64,000 nucleotides of DNA from Pseudomonas gingeri. GTDB taxonomy: Bacteria; Pseudomonadota; Gammaproteobacteria; Pseudomonadales; Pseudomonadaceae. This document shows positions 41,590 to 50,349 of the stretch, in pieces. Each line of letters starts with the position of its first letter. Position 1 is the stretch's first letter. A model generated the notes under the pieces. It saw nothing but the letters and a program-made list of their open reading frames with translations. It was not told where the DNA came from and did no database searches. The DNA is taken from NCBI RefSeq assembly GCF_013385635.1, contig NZ_JACAPR010000015.1, positions 1 to 64,000 on the forward strand. The letters are read 5' to 3'. A program made the translations under genes and the position numbers.

Positions 41590-42132
41590 ATGAAGATTTC
41601 CCGCGGTGTTGTATTGGCTTCGCTCATGGCCTTCGCCGCCACGCCGGTGTTCGCGGCGTTCAGCCTGAGCGATGCGGCCAATGCGGTATCGTCCATGCAG
41701 GGTGGTGACAAGAATGCCGCGGCGCCGGCCAACGGCTTGCTCAGTTCCCTCGGCTCGCAGCTCAATGTCACGCCGGAACAGGCCATCGGCGGTACCGGCG
41801 CGATGCTGGGGCTGGCGAAGAACAAACTCAGCGGCAACGATTACTCGCAACTGAGCCAGAGCGTGCCGGGGCTGGATCAATTGTCGGGTGGCGGTGCCCT
41901 GGCCGGACTCGGTGGTTTGCTCGGCGGGCAGTCGGGCAGCTCTTCCGCCGTCGGCAATGCCCTGGGCAATGTGAAAGATACCGGTGACCTGAACAATGCC
42001 TTTGGCGCCCTGGGAATGAACAGCAGCATGGTCGGCCAGTTCGCGCCGATCATTCTCAAGTACCTGGGCGACCAAGGTGTCGGTGGGCCGCTGTTGCAGA
42101 GCCTGAGCGGGATCTGGGGCGCCGGCAGCTAA
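41590..42132 (+). CDS. DUF2780 family secreted protein
   Basis: A 180-residue exported protein: signal peptide (MKISRGVVLASLMAFAATPVFAA) then a Gly/Ser/Leu-rich body in which LLSSLGSQLNVTPEQAIGGTGAMLGLAKNKL and GPLLQSLSGIW match the DUF2780 pattern (also called VcgC/VcgE in Vibrio). Function unknown. The ATG follows GAGG; a frame starting at 41569 would place the signal peptide internally. It is divergent from the ECF sigma gene and ends at a strong terminator. Confidence 0.82.
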   Translation: MKISRGVVLASLMAFAATPVFAAFSLSDAANAVSSMQGGDKNAAAPANGLLSSLGSQLNVTPEQAIGGTGAMLGLAKNKLSGNDYSQLSQSVPGLDQLSGGGALAGLGGLLGGQSGSSSAVGNALGNVKDTGDLNNAFGALGMNSSMVGQFAPIILKYLGDQGVGGPLLQSLSGIWGAGS

Positions 42133-42151
42133 GCGCTCTCCGGGGCAACTG

Positions 42152-42191
42152 AAAAACGCACCGGGAACCTGAAAAGGCCCGGTGCGTTTTT
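42152..42191 (+). terminator. Terminator after the DUF2780 gene
   Basis: AAAAACGCACCGGG pairs with CCCGGTGCGTTTTT around a 12-base loop; the U-run makes it a classic intrinsic terminator 19 bp after the stop. Confidence 0.92.
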
Positions 42192-42274
42192 GTCCGTGGC
42201 ATCGAAGGTCTGTTCAGTTCTGTCGTGCAGTGTGCTATTTGTCGCCGCCTGTTCATGGAGAGAGTGGCGCAAGC

Positions 42275-42703
42275 ATGTTGGTCGATGCAGTGAGAATGTC
42301 GTTGCACCTGGATGCGGTCATGGGCTTTGTCCTGTATCTGCTGGTGGCGCTGCTGGTCTTTGGGCTGTATGCCTGTCTCTACACCCGCCTGACCCCCCAC
42401 AAGGAATGGACGTTGATCCGCGAGGGCAACGTGGCCGCCGCCATCGCCCTGGGCGGTGCCTTGGTCGGCTTTGCCATTCCCGCCGCCAGCGCTATTGCCC
42501 ATTCGGTGTCGTTGGTGGATTTCCTGGTCTGGGCATTGATCGCACTGGTGGCACAGTTGGGCGCCTTTGCGTTGGTCAACTGGGTGATCCGCGGCCTGTC
42601 GGCGCGCATCGGTAACGGTGAGTCGGCGGCGGCGATCCTGTCGGCCGCGATCTCCATCAGCGTCGGCCTGCTCAATGCGGCCTGCATGACGCCTTCGGTC
42701 TGA
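42275..42703 (+). CDS. DUF350 membrane protein (YjfL-like)
   Basis: A 142-residue protein with four hydrophobic helices; the central LIREGNVAAAIALGGALVGFAIP is the DUF350 signature. In E. coli yjfL (DUF350), yjfM (DUF1190) and yjfC (glutathionylspermidine-synthase-like) are neighbours, and the same three types follow one another here. Function unsettled. A start at an internal ATG (42296, MSLHLDAV) is also possible. Confidence 0.87.
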   Translation: MLVDAVRMSLHLDAVMGFVLYLLVALLVFGLYACLYTRLTPHKEWTLIREGNVAAAIALGGALVGFAIPAASAIAHSVSLVDFLVWALIALVAQLGAFALVNWVIRGLSARIGNGESAAAILSAAISISVGLLNAACMTPSV

Positions 42704-42714
42704 GGACGCCCGCG

Positions 42715-43461
42715 ATGAAACGCAGTCAACGTGTGGGCCTGGTATTGCTGGGCAGCGTGCCCTTTGTGCTGGTGGCCTGCGATGGCGAGCAGGTGGTGAC
42801 GCGCGATGTCAGCGAGACCGTGCAGTACGCCAATGAGCAGGCCTGCGTGGTCGCCGGTGTGCCGGCCGATGCCTGTGCGGACGCGGCGGAGACGGCCCGC
42901 GAGCAGCATCGGGAGATCGCTCCGGTCTATGGCGACCAGGCGGCCTGTGCCCTTGATTTTTCCCTCGACAGTTGCATCGCCGATCCACAGCGTGCGCAGT
43001 TCAACCCACTGATGGCCGGGTTTGCCCTGACCACCTTGCGCGCGGTGACGGTCGCACCGGGGCAATCCGTGCCGCCGGAGAAACAGGAGGAGCAGTCCGC
43101 AACCTCCAGCAGTTCGTCATCGGGTGGCGGCTACGGCGGTTCGAGCGGCGGCTCGGCAACGTCCAGTCATTCCAATAGTTGGGCCAGCCGGGTCTGGCGC
43201 TGGATCGGCCTGGGCACCGACCCGTATGCACCGCGTTACTTCAGCGAACCGCTTTACCAGGAGCGCGATGGGCGTGGCGGCTATCGCCTGAGCAGCCTCG
43301 ACCAGCAGGTCAAGGCCGGCAAGACCTTTGCCCAGGCGCGCAATGCGCGTTTCCGGGTGGCGAGCCCGGCGCATTTCGTCACCGGTTTCTATGACGGCTC
43401 CGCGCCACGGGCGGTCAGTCGTGGCGGTTTCGGTTCGTCCCACGGCAGTTGGGGGGGCTGA
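42715..43461 (+). CDS. DUF1190 lipoprotein (YgiB/YjfM-like)
   Basis: A 248-residue predicted lipoprotein: the lipobox VLVAC puts the acylated Cys near residue 22. Residues about 30-110 carry the DUF1190 pattern with conserved Cys (ANEQACVVAGVPADAC; YGDQAACALDFSLDSC), followed by a Ser/Gly-rich linker and a C-terminal segment (YFSEPLYQERDGRGGYRLSS). It begins 11 bp after the DUF350 gene and shares a base with the next gene (TGATG). Confidence 0.88.
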   Translation: MKRSQRVGLVLLGSVPFVLVACDGEQVVTRDVSETVQYANEQACVVAGVPADACADAAETAREQHREIAPVYGDQAACALDFSLDSCIADPQRAQFNPLMAGFALTTLRAVTVAPGQSVPPEKQEEQSATSSSSSSGGGYGGSSGGSATSSHSNSWASRVWRWIGLGTDPYAPRYFSEPLYQERDGRGGYRLSSLDQQVKAGKTFAQARNARFRVASPAHFVTGFYDGSAPRAVSRGGFGSSHGSWGG

Positions 43462-44618
43462 TGCAACGCATCCAGATCGCACCGCGCCCGGACTGGCGAA
43501 CCACCGCCGAAAAGCTCGGTTTTCACTTCCATACCTTCGATGGCGAGCCTTACTGGGATGAATCGGCGTACTACCGCTTCAGCCTACGCCAGATCGAGGA
43601 CGAGCTGGAAGAGCCGACGCGGCAACTGCACGAGCTGTGCATGGCCCTGGTCGAACAGGTGGTGGACAGCGAACAACTGCTCGACCGGCTGGCGATTCCC
43701 CCGGCCTATCGCGACCTGATCCGTGACTCCTGGCGCCAGGGCCAGCCGCATCTCTATGGGCGGATGGACCTGTGCTACGACGGCCGCGGCCCGGCGAAAC
43801 TGCTGGAGACCAATTACGACACGCCGACCTCGTTGTACGAGGCGAGCTTCTTCCAGTACGTCTGGCTGGAAGAGCAGATGAAGTGCGGGCAACTGCCGGT
43901 CCATGCCGACCAGTTCAACAGCATCGAGGACAAGCTGCTCCAGGCGTTTGTCGAAGGCGGCTTCCAGTCGCCGTTCCACTTCGCCTCGATCAAGGGGTCG
44001 CTGGAGGATCGTGGCACGGTCGAGTACCTGCGCGATATCGCCCGCCAGGCCGGACTGCGGACGCGGCTGATCGATATCGAGGACATCGGGCTGGATCAGG
44101 CCGGGCGTTTTGTCGATGAGCTGGGCTCGCCGATCGACACCCTGTTCAAGCTCTATCCCTGGGAAAATCTGTTCAGCGAGGCGTTCGGGCCGGCCATCGA
44201 GCACAGCCGGACGCTGTTCGTCGAACCCCCGTGGAAGACGATCCTGTCGAACAAGGGGGCCATGGCCTTGCTCTGGGACATGCACGAAGGCCACCCGAAT
44301 CTGCTGCCGACCTTTATCGATCCGGACCCCACCAGCCGGTTGGGCGCGGGCTGGGTGCGCAAGCCGTTCTTTTCCCGCGAGGGCGCCAATGTCGAGATCC
44401 ATACGCCGGCGGGCGAGCGGCTCAGCCAGCCGGGGCCTTATGCGCAAGGGCCGTTTGTCCTGCAGCGGTTCCAGGCGCTGCCGTTGTTTGCCGGCAGCCA
44501 TACGGTGCTGGGCAGTTGGGTGATCGGCGATCAACCGGCCGGTATCGGCATCCGCGAAGACCACTCACTGATCACCCAGGACACCAGCCGCTTCCTGCCC
44601 CATGTGATCCTCGACTGA
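43461..44618 (+). CDS. Glutathionylspermidine-synthase-like ATP-grasp enzyme (YgiC/YjfC-like)
   Basis: A 385-residue protein of the GSP_synth family, the C-terminal ligase half of E. coli glutathionylspermidine synthase. Visible are the substrate/Mg loops LLETNYDTPTSLYEASF and DTLFKLYPWENLFSE, and the ATP-grasp segment GWVRKPFFSREGANVEI. It lacks the amidase half, so it may ligate a different amine or peptide. It is the third gene of the YjfLMC-like operon. Confidence 0.9.
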   Translation: MQRIQIAPRPDWRTTAEKLGFHFHTFDGEPYWDESAYYRFSLRQIEDELEEPTRQLHELCMALVEQVVDSEQLLDRLAIPPAYRDLIRDSWRQGQPHLYGRMDLCYDGRGPAKLLETNYDTPTSLYEASFFQYVWLEEQMKCGQLPVHADQFNSIEDKLLQAFVEGGFQSPFHFASIKGSLEDRGTVEYLRDIARQAGLRTRLIDIEDIGLDQAGRFVDELGSPIDTLFKLYPWENLFSEAFGPAIEHSRTLFVEPPWKTILSNKGAMALLWDMHEGHPNLLPTFIDPDPTSRLGAGWVRKPFFSREGANVEIHTPAGERLSQPGPYAQGPFVLQRFQALPLFAGSHTVLGSWVIGDQPAGIGIREDHSLITQDTSRFLPHVILD

Positions 44619-44621
44619 GGT

Positions 44622-45509
44622 TCAGTCGCGCTCATTGCGCAGAGCGGCGATACGGCGGTCCTTCTCGCTCCAGAGCCGGTTGACCCAGTCCTGGATATGT
44701 TGACGAAACACCGGGTCGTTCTCGTAGTCGCCTTGCCACAGCGATGGGTCCATGGCGTGGGTCTGGAAGTCGATGATGACCTTGGGCACATTGCCGCTGA
44801 TCAGGTCCCAGAAACCCGGAATACGTTCTTGCGGATAGACCACGGTGACGTCGAGGATCGCGTCCAGCTGTTCGCCCATGGCCGCCAGCACGAAGGCCAC
44901 GCCGCCGGCCTTGGGCTTGAGCAGGTGGGTAAAGGGCGAGGCCTGTTGCTGGCGCTTGGCTTCGCTGAAACGTGTGCCTTCCAGGTAGTTGACCACGGTG
45001 ACCGGCTGGCGCTTGAACAGCTCGCAGGCGGCCTGGGTGATTGCCAGGTCCTGGCCCTTGAGTTGCGGGTGCTTGTCCAGGAAGGCCTTGGAATAGCGCT
45101 TCATGAACGGGTAGTCCAGCGCCCACCAGGCCAGGCCGAGGAACGGTACCCAGATCAGTTCCTTCTTGAGGAAGAACTTGAAGAACGGCGTGTGGCGGTT
45201 GAGGGTCTGGATCAGCGCCGGGATATCGACCCAGGACTGATGGTTGCTGACCACCAGGTACGAAGTGTCGCCACGCAGGCCTTCGGCGCCGCGGATATCC
45301 CAGCGGGTGGGGATGCACAGGGCGAAGATCAGCTTGTCGATCTCGGCCCAGGTTTCGGCGATCCACATCACCGCCCAGCTGGCGTAGTCGCGAAAACGAC
45401 CGGGCAGCACCAGCTTGAGCAGGGCAAAGACCATCAGCGGGCCGAACAGCACCAGCGTGTTGAGCAATAGCAGCGATGTGACGAAGCTGCCGGTGAGCAG
45501 GCGGCGCAT
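44622..45509 (-). CDS. Lysophospholipid acyltransferase (PlsC/YihG-like)
   Basis: A 295-residue membrane acyltransferase. N-terminal helix FVTSLLLLNTLVLFGPLMVFALL, the HX4D catalytic motif in VVSNHQSWVDIPAL, and the second block VNYLEGTRFSEAKR are those of 1-acyl-glycerol-3-phosphate acyltransferases; length and the ending resemble E. coli YihG. It probably remodels phospholipid acyl chains. It converges with the YjfC-like gene, three bases apart. The start is the first ATG before the hydrophobic anchor. Confidence 0.88.
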   Translation of the reverse strand: MRRLLTGSFVTSLLLLNTLVLFGPLMVFALLKLVLPGRFRDYASWAVMWIAETWAEIDKLIFALCIPTRWDIRGAEGLRGDTSYLVVSNHQSWVDIPALIQTLNRHTPFFKFFLKKELIWVPFLGLAWWALDYPFMKRYSKAFLDKHPQLKGQDLAITQAACELFKRQPVTVVNYLEGTRFSEAKRQQQASPFTHLLKPKAGGVAFVLAAMGEQLDAILDVTVVYPQERIPGFWDLISGNVPKVIIDFQTHAMDPSLWQGDYENDPVFRQHIQDWVNRLWSEKDRRIAALRNERD

Positions 45510-45597
45510 ACAGGAACTCTTTCCAGGCGAGAGGGCGCGCCATGATAAAGGCGGCGCGGGCGGACGCCAAATCCGGTGGCTCACACATCCCTCTCGC

Positions 45598-45681
45598 AGG
45601 CGCCGGGCTTGCCCGCGAAGAGGCCCTCGAACCTTGCGGTGCCTGTACGCACGCCATCGTCGGCAAGCCGGCTCCCACAGG
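45598..45681. repeat. REP pair, divergent copies
   Basis: CGCCGGGCTTGCCCGCG and TCGGCAAGCCGGCTCCCAC flank a 45-bp spacer upstream of the acyltransferase gene. Confidence 0.65.
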
Positions 45682-45690
45682 GTTTGTGTT

Positions 45691-45802
45691 GATCGTTCCC
45701 ACGCTCGGCGTGGGCAATGCAGCCCGTGACGCTCTGCGTCACCCGCAGAGCGGACGCGGAGCGTCCAGCGAGGCATTCCCACGCGGGAGCGTGGGAACGA
45801 TC
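45691..45802. repeat. Double-hairpin repeat element
   Basis: GATCGTTCCCACGC...GCGTGGGAACGATC copy directly after a REP pair, in the 415-bp region between the divergent acyltransferase and protease genes. Confidence 0.85.
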
Positions 45803-45924
45803 AAATCCGGTGGGCCGACAAAAGTTTCACGCGCGTGGGGATACGTTGATTTGTTCATGAACCAACGCGGTCGGCGCGGTCTAAAATGCCGACCCATGTG
45901 CGTCCACTCAAAGGTACCGCCCCA

Positions 45925-46425
45925 GTGAAAGCCCTTCTTGTCCTGTTGCCCCTCCTGGCTCTGCCCGCCATGGCCGCCGAGCCGACCCTGTACGGGCGTT
46001 ACGAATACATCCAGCTGCCGGAAATTGGCCAGACTTTCAAGGCCAAGATGGACACCGGTGCCCTGACCGCGTCGCTGTCGGCCAAGGATATCGAGCTGTT
46101 CAAGCGCGACGGCGAAGACTGGGTGCGTTTCCGTCTCGGTACCGCCGATGCCGACAATAAGGTCTATGAACACAAGGTTTCGCGCATCAGCAAGATCAAG
46201 ACCCGTACCGAGGAAGACGAGGACAGTGAAGTCGCCGATCCGAGCAAGCGCCCGGTCGTGGACCTGGAAATGTGCCTGGGCAACGTCAAGCGCACGGTGG
46301 AGGTCAACCTGACCAACCGCAGCAGCTTCAACTACCCGCTGCTGATCGGCGCCAAGGCCTTGCGCGAGTTCGGCGCGGCGGTGAACCCGGCGCGGCGTTA
46401 TACCGCCGACAAACCCGACTGCTGA
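45925..46425 (+). CDS. Exported retropepsin-like protease (COG4067, 'ATP-dependent zinc protease')
   Basis: A 166-residue protein. With GTG at 45925 (after AAGG) it begins with a signal peptide (VKALLVLLPLLALPAMAA); an ATG at 45886 would bury it. The body has the retropepsin-like active-site motif KMDTGALTASLSA and the partner segment NYPLLIGAKALREFG. Databases name this family ATP-dependent zinc protease, though the DTGA motif points to an aspartic protease. It sits just upstream of creBC and may share its envelope-stress setting. Confidence 0.8.
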   Translation: MKALLVLLPLLALPAMAAEPTLYGRYEYIQLPEIGQTFKAKMDTGALTASLSAKDIELFKRDGEDWVRFRLGTADADNKVYEHKVSRISKIKTRTEEDEDSEVADPSKRPVVDLEMCLGNVKRTVEVNLTNRSSFNYPLLIGAKALREFGAAVNPARRYTADKPDC

Positions 46426-46483
46426 TTGACGGGGCGACACGCGTCCGGCACCGTTGCGCCATTGATGCCAGTGCTCGGACGCC

Positions 46484-47164
46484 ATGCCCCATATCCTGAT
46501 TGTCGAAGACGAAGCGGCGATTGCCGATACCCTTGTGTATGCCCTGCAGGGCGAGGGGTTCACCACCACCTGGCTGAACCTGGGCGGCGCCGCGGTCGAG
46601 CACCAGCGCGTCACGCCGGCTGACCTGCTGATCCTCGATATCGGCTTGCCGGACATCAGCGGCTTCGAGGTGTGCAAGCAGTTGCGGCGCTTTACCGAAG
46701 TGCCGGTGATGTTTCTCAGTGCCCGTGACGGTGAGATCGACCGTGTGGTGGGCCTGGAAATCGGTGCCGACGACTATGTGGTCAAGCCTTTCAGCCCTCG
46801 GGAAGTGGCGGCGCGGGTGCGGGCGATTCTCAAGCGTGTGGTGCCCCAGGCGTCGCCGCTGCCGTCCGGCGAGCGTTTTCTGGTGGATCACGAACGGGTG
46901 CAGATCAGTTATCGCGCCCAGGCGCTGAACCTGACCCGTCATGAATTCCGCTTGCTCGCCTGCCTGCTGGAGCAGCCCGAACGGGTCTTCAGCCGCGAGC
47001 AATTGCTCGATGCCGTCGGTGTGCCGGCGGACGCCGGTTATGAACGCAGCATCGACAGCCATATCAAGAGCCTGCGGGCCAAGCTGCGGGCGGTGGCCGC
47101 AGAAGCCGAGCCGATCCAGACCCACCGTGGCCTGGGCTACAGCTACAGCCCGGGGAACAGCTGA
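46484..47164 (+). CDS. creB: Response regulator CreB
   Basis: A 226-residue OmpR-type regulator. Receiver domain 1-115 with acidic pocket VEDE, phospho-Asp52 in ILDIGLPDISG and VVKPFSP; winged-helix DNA-binding domain about 130-225 (LTRHEFRLLACLLEQPERVF; YERSIDSHIKSLRAKLR; THRGLGYSY). CreBC is a global two-component system linked to carbon source and, in Pseudomonas, to beta-lactam response and fitness. Coupled to creC by TGATG. Confidence 0.94.
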   Translation: MPHILIVEDEAAIADTLVYALQGEGFTTTWLNLGGAAVEHQRVTPADLLILDIGLPDISGFEVCKQLRRFTEVPVMFLSARDGEIDRVVGLEIGADDYVVKPFSPREVAARVRAILKRVVPQASPLPSGERFLVDHERVQISYRAQALNLTRHEFRLLACLLEQPERVFSREQLLDAVGVPADAGYERSIDSHIKSLRAKLRAVAAEAEPIQTHRGLGYSYSPGNS

Positions 47165-48582
47165 TGCCGCTGGGGATCCGCATCTTCCTGATGTATTTCC
47201 TGTTCGTCGGCCTCACCGGCTATTTCGTGCTGAGCACGGTGATGAAGGAAATCCGCCCCGGCGTGCGCCAGTCCACGGAGGAAACCCTGGTAGACACCGC
47301 CAACCTGCTGGCGGAAATCCTCCACGACGACGTCAAGGCCGGCACCCTCGGCCAGAGTCGCCTGCCCCAGGTGCTCAAGGCCTACGGCCAGCGCAAGCCG
47401 GCGGCGAAGATCTGGGGCTTGTCGAAGAACCAGGTCAACCACCGCATCTACGTGACCGACGCCAAGGGCATTGTCCTGCTCGATTCCGCCGAACTGGCGG
47501 TGGGCCAGGACTACTCGCGCTGGAACGATGTCTACCTGACCCTGCGTGGCGAGTACGGTGCCCGCTCGACCCGCGCCGTGGCGGACGATCCGAACTCGTC
47601 GGTGATGCATGTCGGCGCGCCGATTACCGATAACGGCCAGATCATCGGCGTGGTCACCGTGGCCAAGCCCAACAGCTCGTTGCAGCCCTATGTCGACCGC
47701 ACCGAGCGCCGCCTGCTGTGGTGGGGGGCGGGGCTGATCGCCCTCGGCCTGTTGTTCGGCGCATTGTTGTCCTGGTGGCTGAGCGGGGCATTGCGCCGGT
47801 TGACCGCCTATGCCCAGGCGGTGAGTGAGGGGCGCCGCGCCGAGCTGCCGCATTATCGCGGCGGGGAGATGGAGCAGTTGGCCAATGCGGTGGAACATAT
47901 GCGCACGCAACTGGAAGGCAAGGCCTATGTCGAGCGGTATGTGCACACCCTGACCCATGAGCTGAAAAGCCCGTTGGCGGCGATTCGCGGCGCGGCGGAG
48001 TTGTTGCAGGGCGACATGCCGGTGAGCCAGCAACAGCGTTTCGTCAGCAATATCGAGAGCGAAAGCGCGCGGATGCAGCAGTTGATCGAGCGGCTGCTGA
48101 ACCTGGCCCTGGTGGAACAGCGCCAGGTCCTGGAAGAACAGGTCGAGGTGCCGCTGGCGGCCCTGGTGGACGAGGTGGTGCGGGCCCAGGGCGCGCGTAT
48201 CGAACGGGCCGGGCTGCGGATCGAGCAGACCATCGTGCCGGGCATCCAGGTCTTCGGCGAACGCTTTCTGCTGCGCCAGGCCATCGGCAACCTGCTCGAT
48301 AACGCCCTGGATTTCACCCCCCGGGGCGGGGTGATCCGCTTCACGGCCGAACAGCAGGGACGGCAGACACGCTTGACCCTGTTCAACCAGGCCGAGGCGA
48401 TTCCCGACTATGCCTTGCCGCGCCTGAGCGAACGCTTCTACTCGTTGCCGCGTCCGGGCAGCGGGCGCAAGAGCACCGGACTGGGGCTGAACTTTGTCGA
48501 GGAAGTGGTCAAGCTGCATGGCGGCGAGCTGCTGATCGGCAATGTCGCCGGTGGCGTCGAGGTGACGTTGCATCTGCGCTGA
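47164..48582 (+). CDS. creC: Sensor histidine kinase CreC
   Basis: A 472-residue membrane kinase. TM1 FLMYFLFVGLTGYFVLSTV, a periplasmic sensor of about 155 residues, TM2 (GAGLIALGLLFGALLSWWL), HAMP, the H-box THELKSPLAAIRG, N-box IGNLLDNALDF and G-box STGLGLNFVEEV. It phosphorylates CreB. Its stop is four bases before a phased TCCAC repeat that leads creD. Confidence 0.94.
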   Translation: MPLGIRIFLMYFLFVGLTGYFVLSTVMKEIRPGVRQSTEETLVDTANLLAEILHDDVKAGTLGQSRLPQVLKAYGQRKPAAKIWGLSKNQVNHRIYVTDAKGIVLLDSAELAVGQDYSRWNDVYLTLRGEYGARSTRAVADDPNSSVMHVGAPITDNGQIIGVVTVAKPNSSLQPYVDRTERRLLWWGAGLIALGLLFGALLSWWLSGALRRLTAYAQAVSEGRRAELPHYRGGEMEQLANAVEHMRTQLEGKAYVERYVHTLTHELKSPLAAIRGAAELLQGDMPVSQQQRFVSNIESESARMQQLIERLLNLALVEQRQVLEEQVEVPLAALVDEVVRAQGARIERAGLRIEQTIVPGIQVFGERFLLRQAIGNLLDNALDFTPRGGVIRFTAEQQGRQTRLTLFNQAEAIPDYALPRLSERFYSLPRPGSGRKSTGLGLNFVEEVVKLHGGELLIGNVAGGVEVTLHLR

Positions 48583-48585
48583 CTC

Positions 48586-48634
48586 TCCACGCAGTCTCCA
48601 CACAGTCTCCACATTGCGCCCATCAAGGCTCCAC
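48586..48634 (+). promoter_or_regulatory. Candidate CreB-binding repeat upstream of creD
   Basis: TCCAC occurs at 48586, 48597, 48608 and 48630: three copies spaced exactly 11 bp (TCCAC-N6-TCCAC-N6-TCCAC) and a fourth two periods on. The CreB/BlrA tag described in enterobacteria and Aeromonas is TTCAC-N6-TTCAC, same spacing. creD is the best-known CreB target and starts at 48681. Confidence 0.6.
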
Positions 48635-48680
48635 ACGGGCGGCACAGACTTTCTCCCATTCCAACAGGGAGAGAGACCCC

Positions 48681-50054
48681 ATGAATCGCAGTCTGGCCAT
48701 AAAACTCGGGGCGATTGCCCTATTGATGCTGTTGTTGCTGATCCCCTTGATAATGATCGACGGGATGATCGACGAGCGGCAGAACCTGCGTGACGGCGTC
48801 CTTGAGGATATTGCCCGCAGTTCCAGCTACAGCCAGTTGCTGAGCGGCCCGGTGCTGGTGGTGCCGTATCGCCAGACGGTGCGCGAGTGGAAGACCGACG
48901 CCAAGGGCGATCGCTTCCAGCAGACCAGCGAAACCAGCGGACGCCTGTACTTCCTGCCGGAGCGCTTCGAACTCGACGGCAAGGTGCAGACCGAGCTGCG
49001 TTCGCGGGGCATCTATGAGGCGCGGCTGTTTCACGCCAGCAACCATATCAGCGGCACTTTCGCGCTGCCGGCGCAGTTGGGCATCAGCGAGGATTTCGCC
49101 GACTACCGTTTCGACGAGCCGTACCTGGCGGTGGGTATCAGCGATATCCGTGGCATCGAGAATGCCCTGACCCTGCAACTGGGCAGCCAGCAGCTGGAGT
49201 TCCTGCCGGGGACTCAGGTGAGCTGGTTGGGAGATGGCGTCCATGTGACCTTGCCGCGTGTCGATGGCCGCGAGGAAAAGCGCCTGGACTTCGCCTTCGA
49301 CCTGGCCCTGCAAGGCACCGGTCAGTTGCAGGTGATGCCGGTGGGCAAGACCAGCACCGTGCACCTGAGCGCCGATTGGCCGCACCCGAGCTTTATCGGC
49401 AACTACCTGCCGACCCAGCGGGAAATCAACGATCAGGGGTTCAGTGCCAACTGGCAGACGTCGTTCTTCTCCACCAACCTGCATGAGGCCCTGAACCAGT
49501 GCCTGGAGACCACCCGCTGCGAAGCGTTCAAGGCGCGCAGCTTCGGCGTGAGTTTTATCGAGCCGGTGGACCAGTACCTCAAGTCCGACCGGGCGATCAA
49601 ATACGCCCTGCTGTTCATTGCCCTGACTTTCGCCGGCTTCTTCCTGTTCGAAGTGCTCAAGCGCCTGGCGGTGCACCCGATCCAGTACGCCCTGGTCGGC
49701 GCGGCGCTGGCCTTCTTCTACCTGCTGTTGCTGTCGCTGTCGGAGCACCTGGGGTTTGGCCTGGCTTACGTGTTGTCAGCCGGGGCCTGTGTCGGCCTGA
49801 TCGGCTTCTATGTCTGCCATGTGTTGCGCAGCCTGAGTCATGGCCTGGGTTTCGCTGCTGCCTTGGCCGCGCTGTATGGTCTGTTGTATGGGCTGCTCAG
49901 TGCCGAGGACTATGCGTTGCTGATGGGCTCGCTGTTGCTGTTCGGCCTGCTCGGAGTGTTCATGGTCCTGACCCGCAAGCTCGACTGGTACGGCATCGGC
50001 CAGGCCAGGTCCGCCGTAGCGCTGAAGTCCGATAGCGAGGCGGTCCATGGGTAA
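48681..50054 (+). CDS. creD: Inner membrane protein CreD
   Basis: A 457-residue membrane protein of the CreD family, usual length. An N-terminal helix (LGAIALLMLLLLIPLIMIDGM) is followed by a ~280-residue periplasmic domain and a cluster of helices from about residue 305 (ALLFIALTFAGFFLFEVLKR; FFYLLLLSLSEHLGFGLAYVL). It is induced through CreBC; loss alters envelope and beta-lactam phenotypes in related species. The molecular role is unknown. Confidence 0.94.
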   Translation: MNRSLAIKLGAIALLMLLLLIPLIMIDGMIDERQNLRDGVLEDIARSSSYSQLLSGPVLVVPYRQTVREWKTDAKGDRFQQTSETSGRLYFLPERFELDGKVQTELRSRGIYEARLFHASNHISGTFALPAQLGISEDFADYRFDEPYLAVGISDIRGIENALTLQLGSQQLEFLPGTQVSWLGDGVHVTLPRVDGREEKRLDFAFDLALQGTGQLQVMPVGKTSTVHLSADWPHPSFIGNYLPTQREINDQGFSANWQTSFFSTNLHEALNQCLETTRCEAFKARSFGVSFIEPVDQYLKSDRAIKYALLFIALTFAGFFLFEVLKRLAVHPIQYALVGAALAFFYLLLLSLSEHLGFGLAYVLSAGACVGLIGFYVCHVLRSLSHGLGFAAALAALYGLLYGLLSAEDYALLMGSLLLFGLLGVFMVLTRKLDWYGIGQARSAVALKSDSEAVHG

Positions 50055-50124
50055 GTCGCTGGGGTTGCGTGAGGATCAGCGGTGGGGCACGGAGTTGGCG
50101 CGGATGATCGTCGATACCCTCACT

Positions 50125-50337
50125 GGAGGCGCTGGCTTGCCGGCGATTAGGCCCTTGAGCCTTGCGGCGCCTATCCGGGCGCCATCGCCGGCAAGCCGGC
50201 TCCTACAGGGTTGCGCATCACCGCGCAGTACGGTGTGACCCGGATCTTCTGGAGGCGCTGGCCTGCCGGCGATGAGGCCCTTGAGCCTTGCGGCGCCTGT
50301 CCGGACGCCATCGCCGGCAAGCCGGCTCCTACAGGGG
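50125..50337. repeat. Two direct copies of a REP pair (~123-bp period)
   Basis: GGAGGCGCTGG(C)TTGCCGGC...GCCGGCAAGCCGGCTCCTAC occurs twice in direct repeat between creD and the convergent transporter gene. Confidence 0.85.
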
Positions 50338-50349
50338 GCGGCGTGAGGG

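Noticed and set aside
50047..50238. 63-codon frame overlapping the end of creD
   Set aside because: It runs straight into REP sequence, which supplies its second half; the initial MGKSLGLREDQRW part has no recognisable family. Kept out as unsupported.
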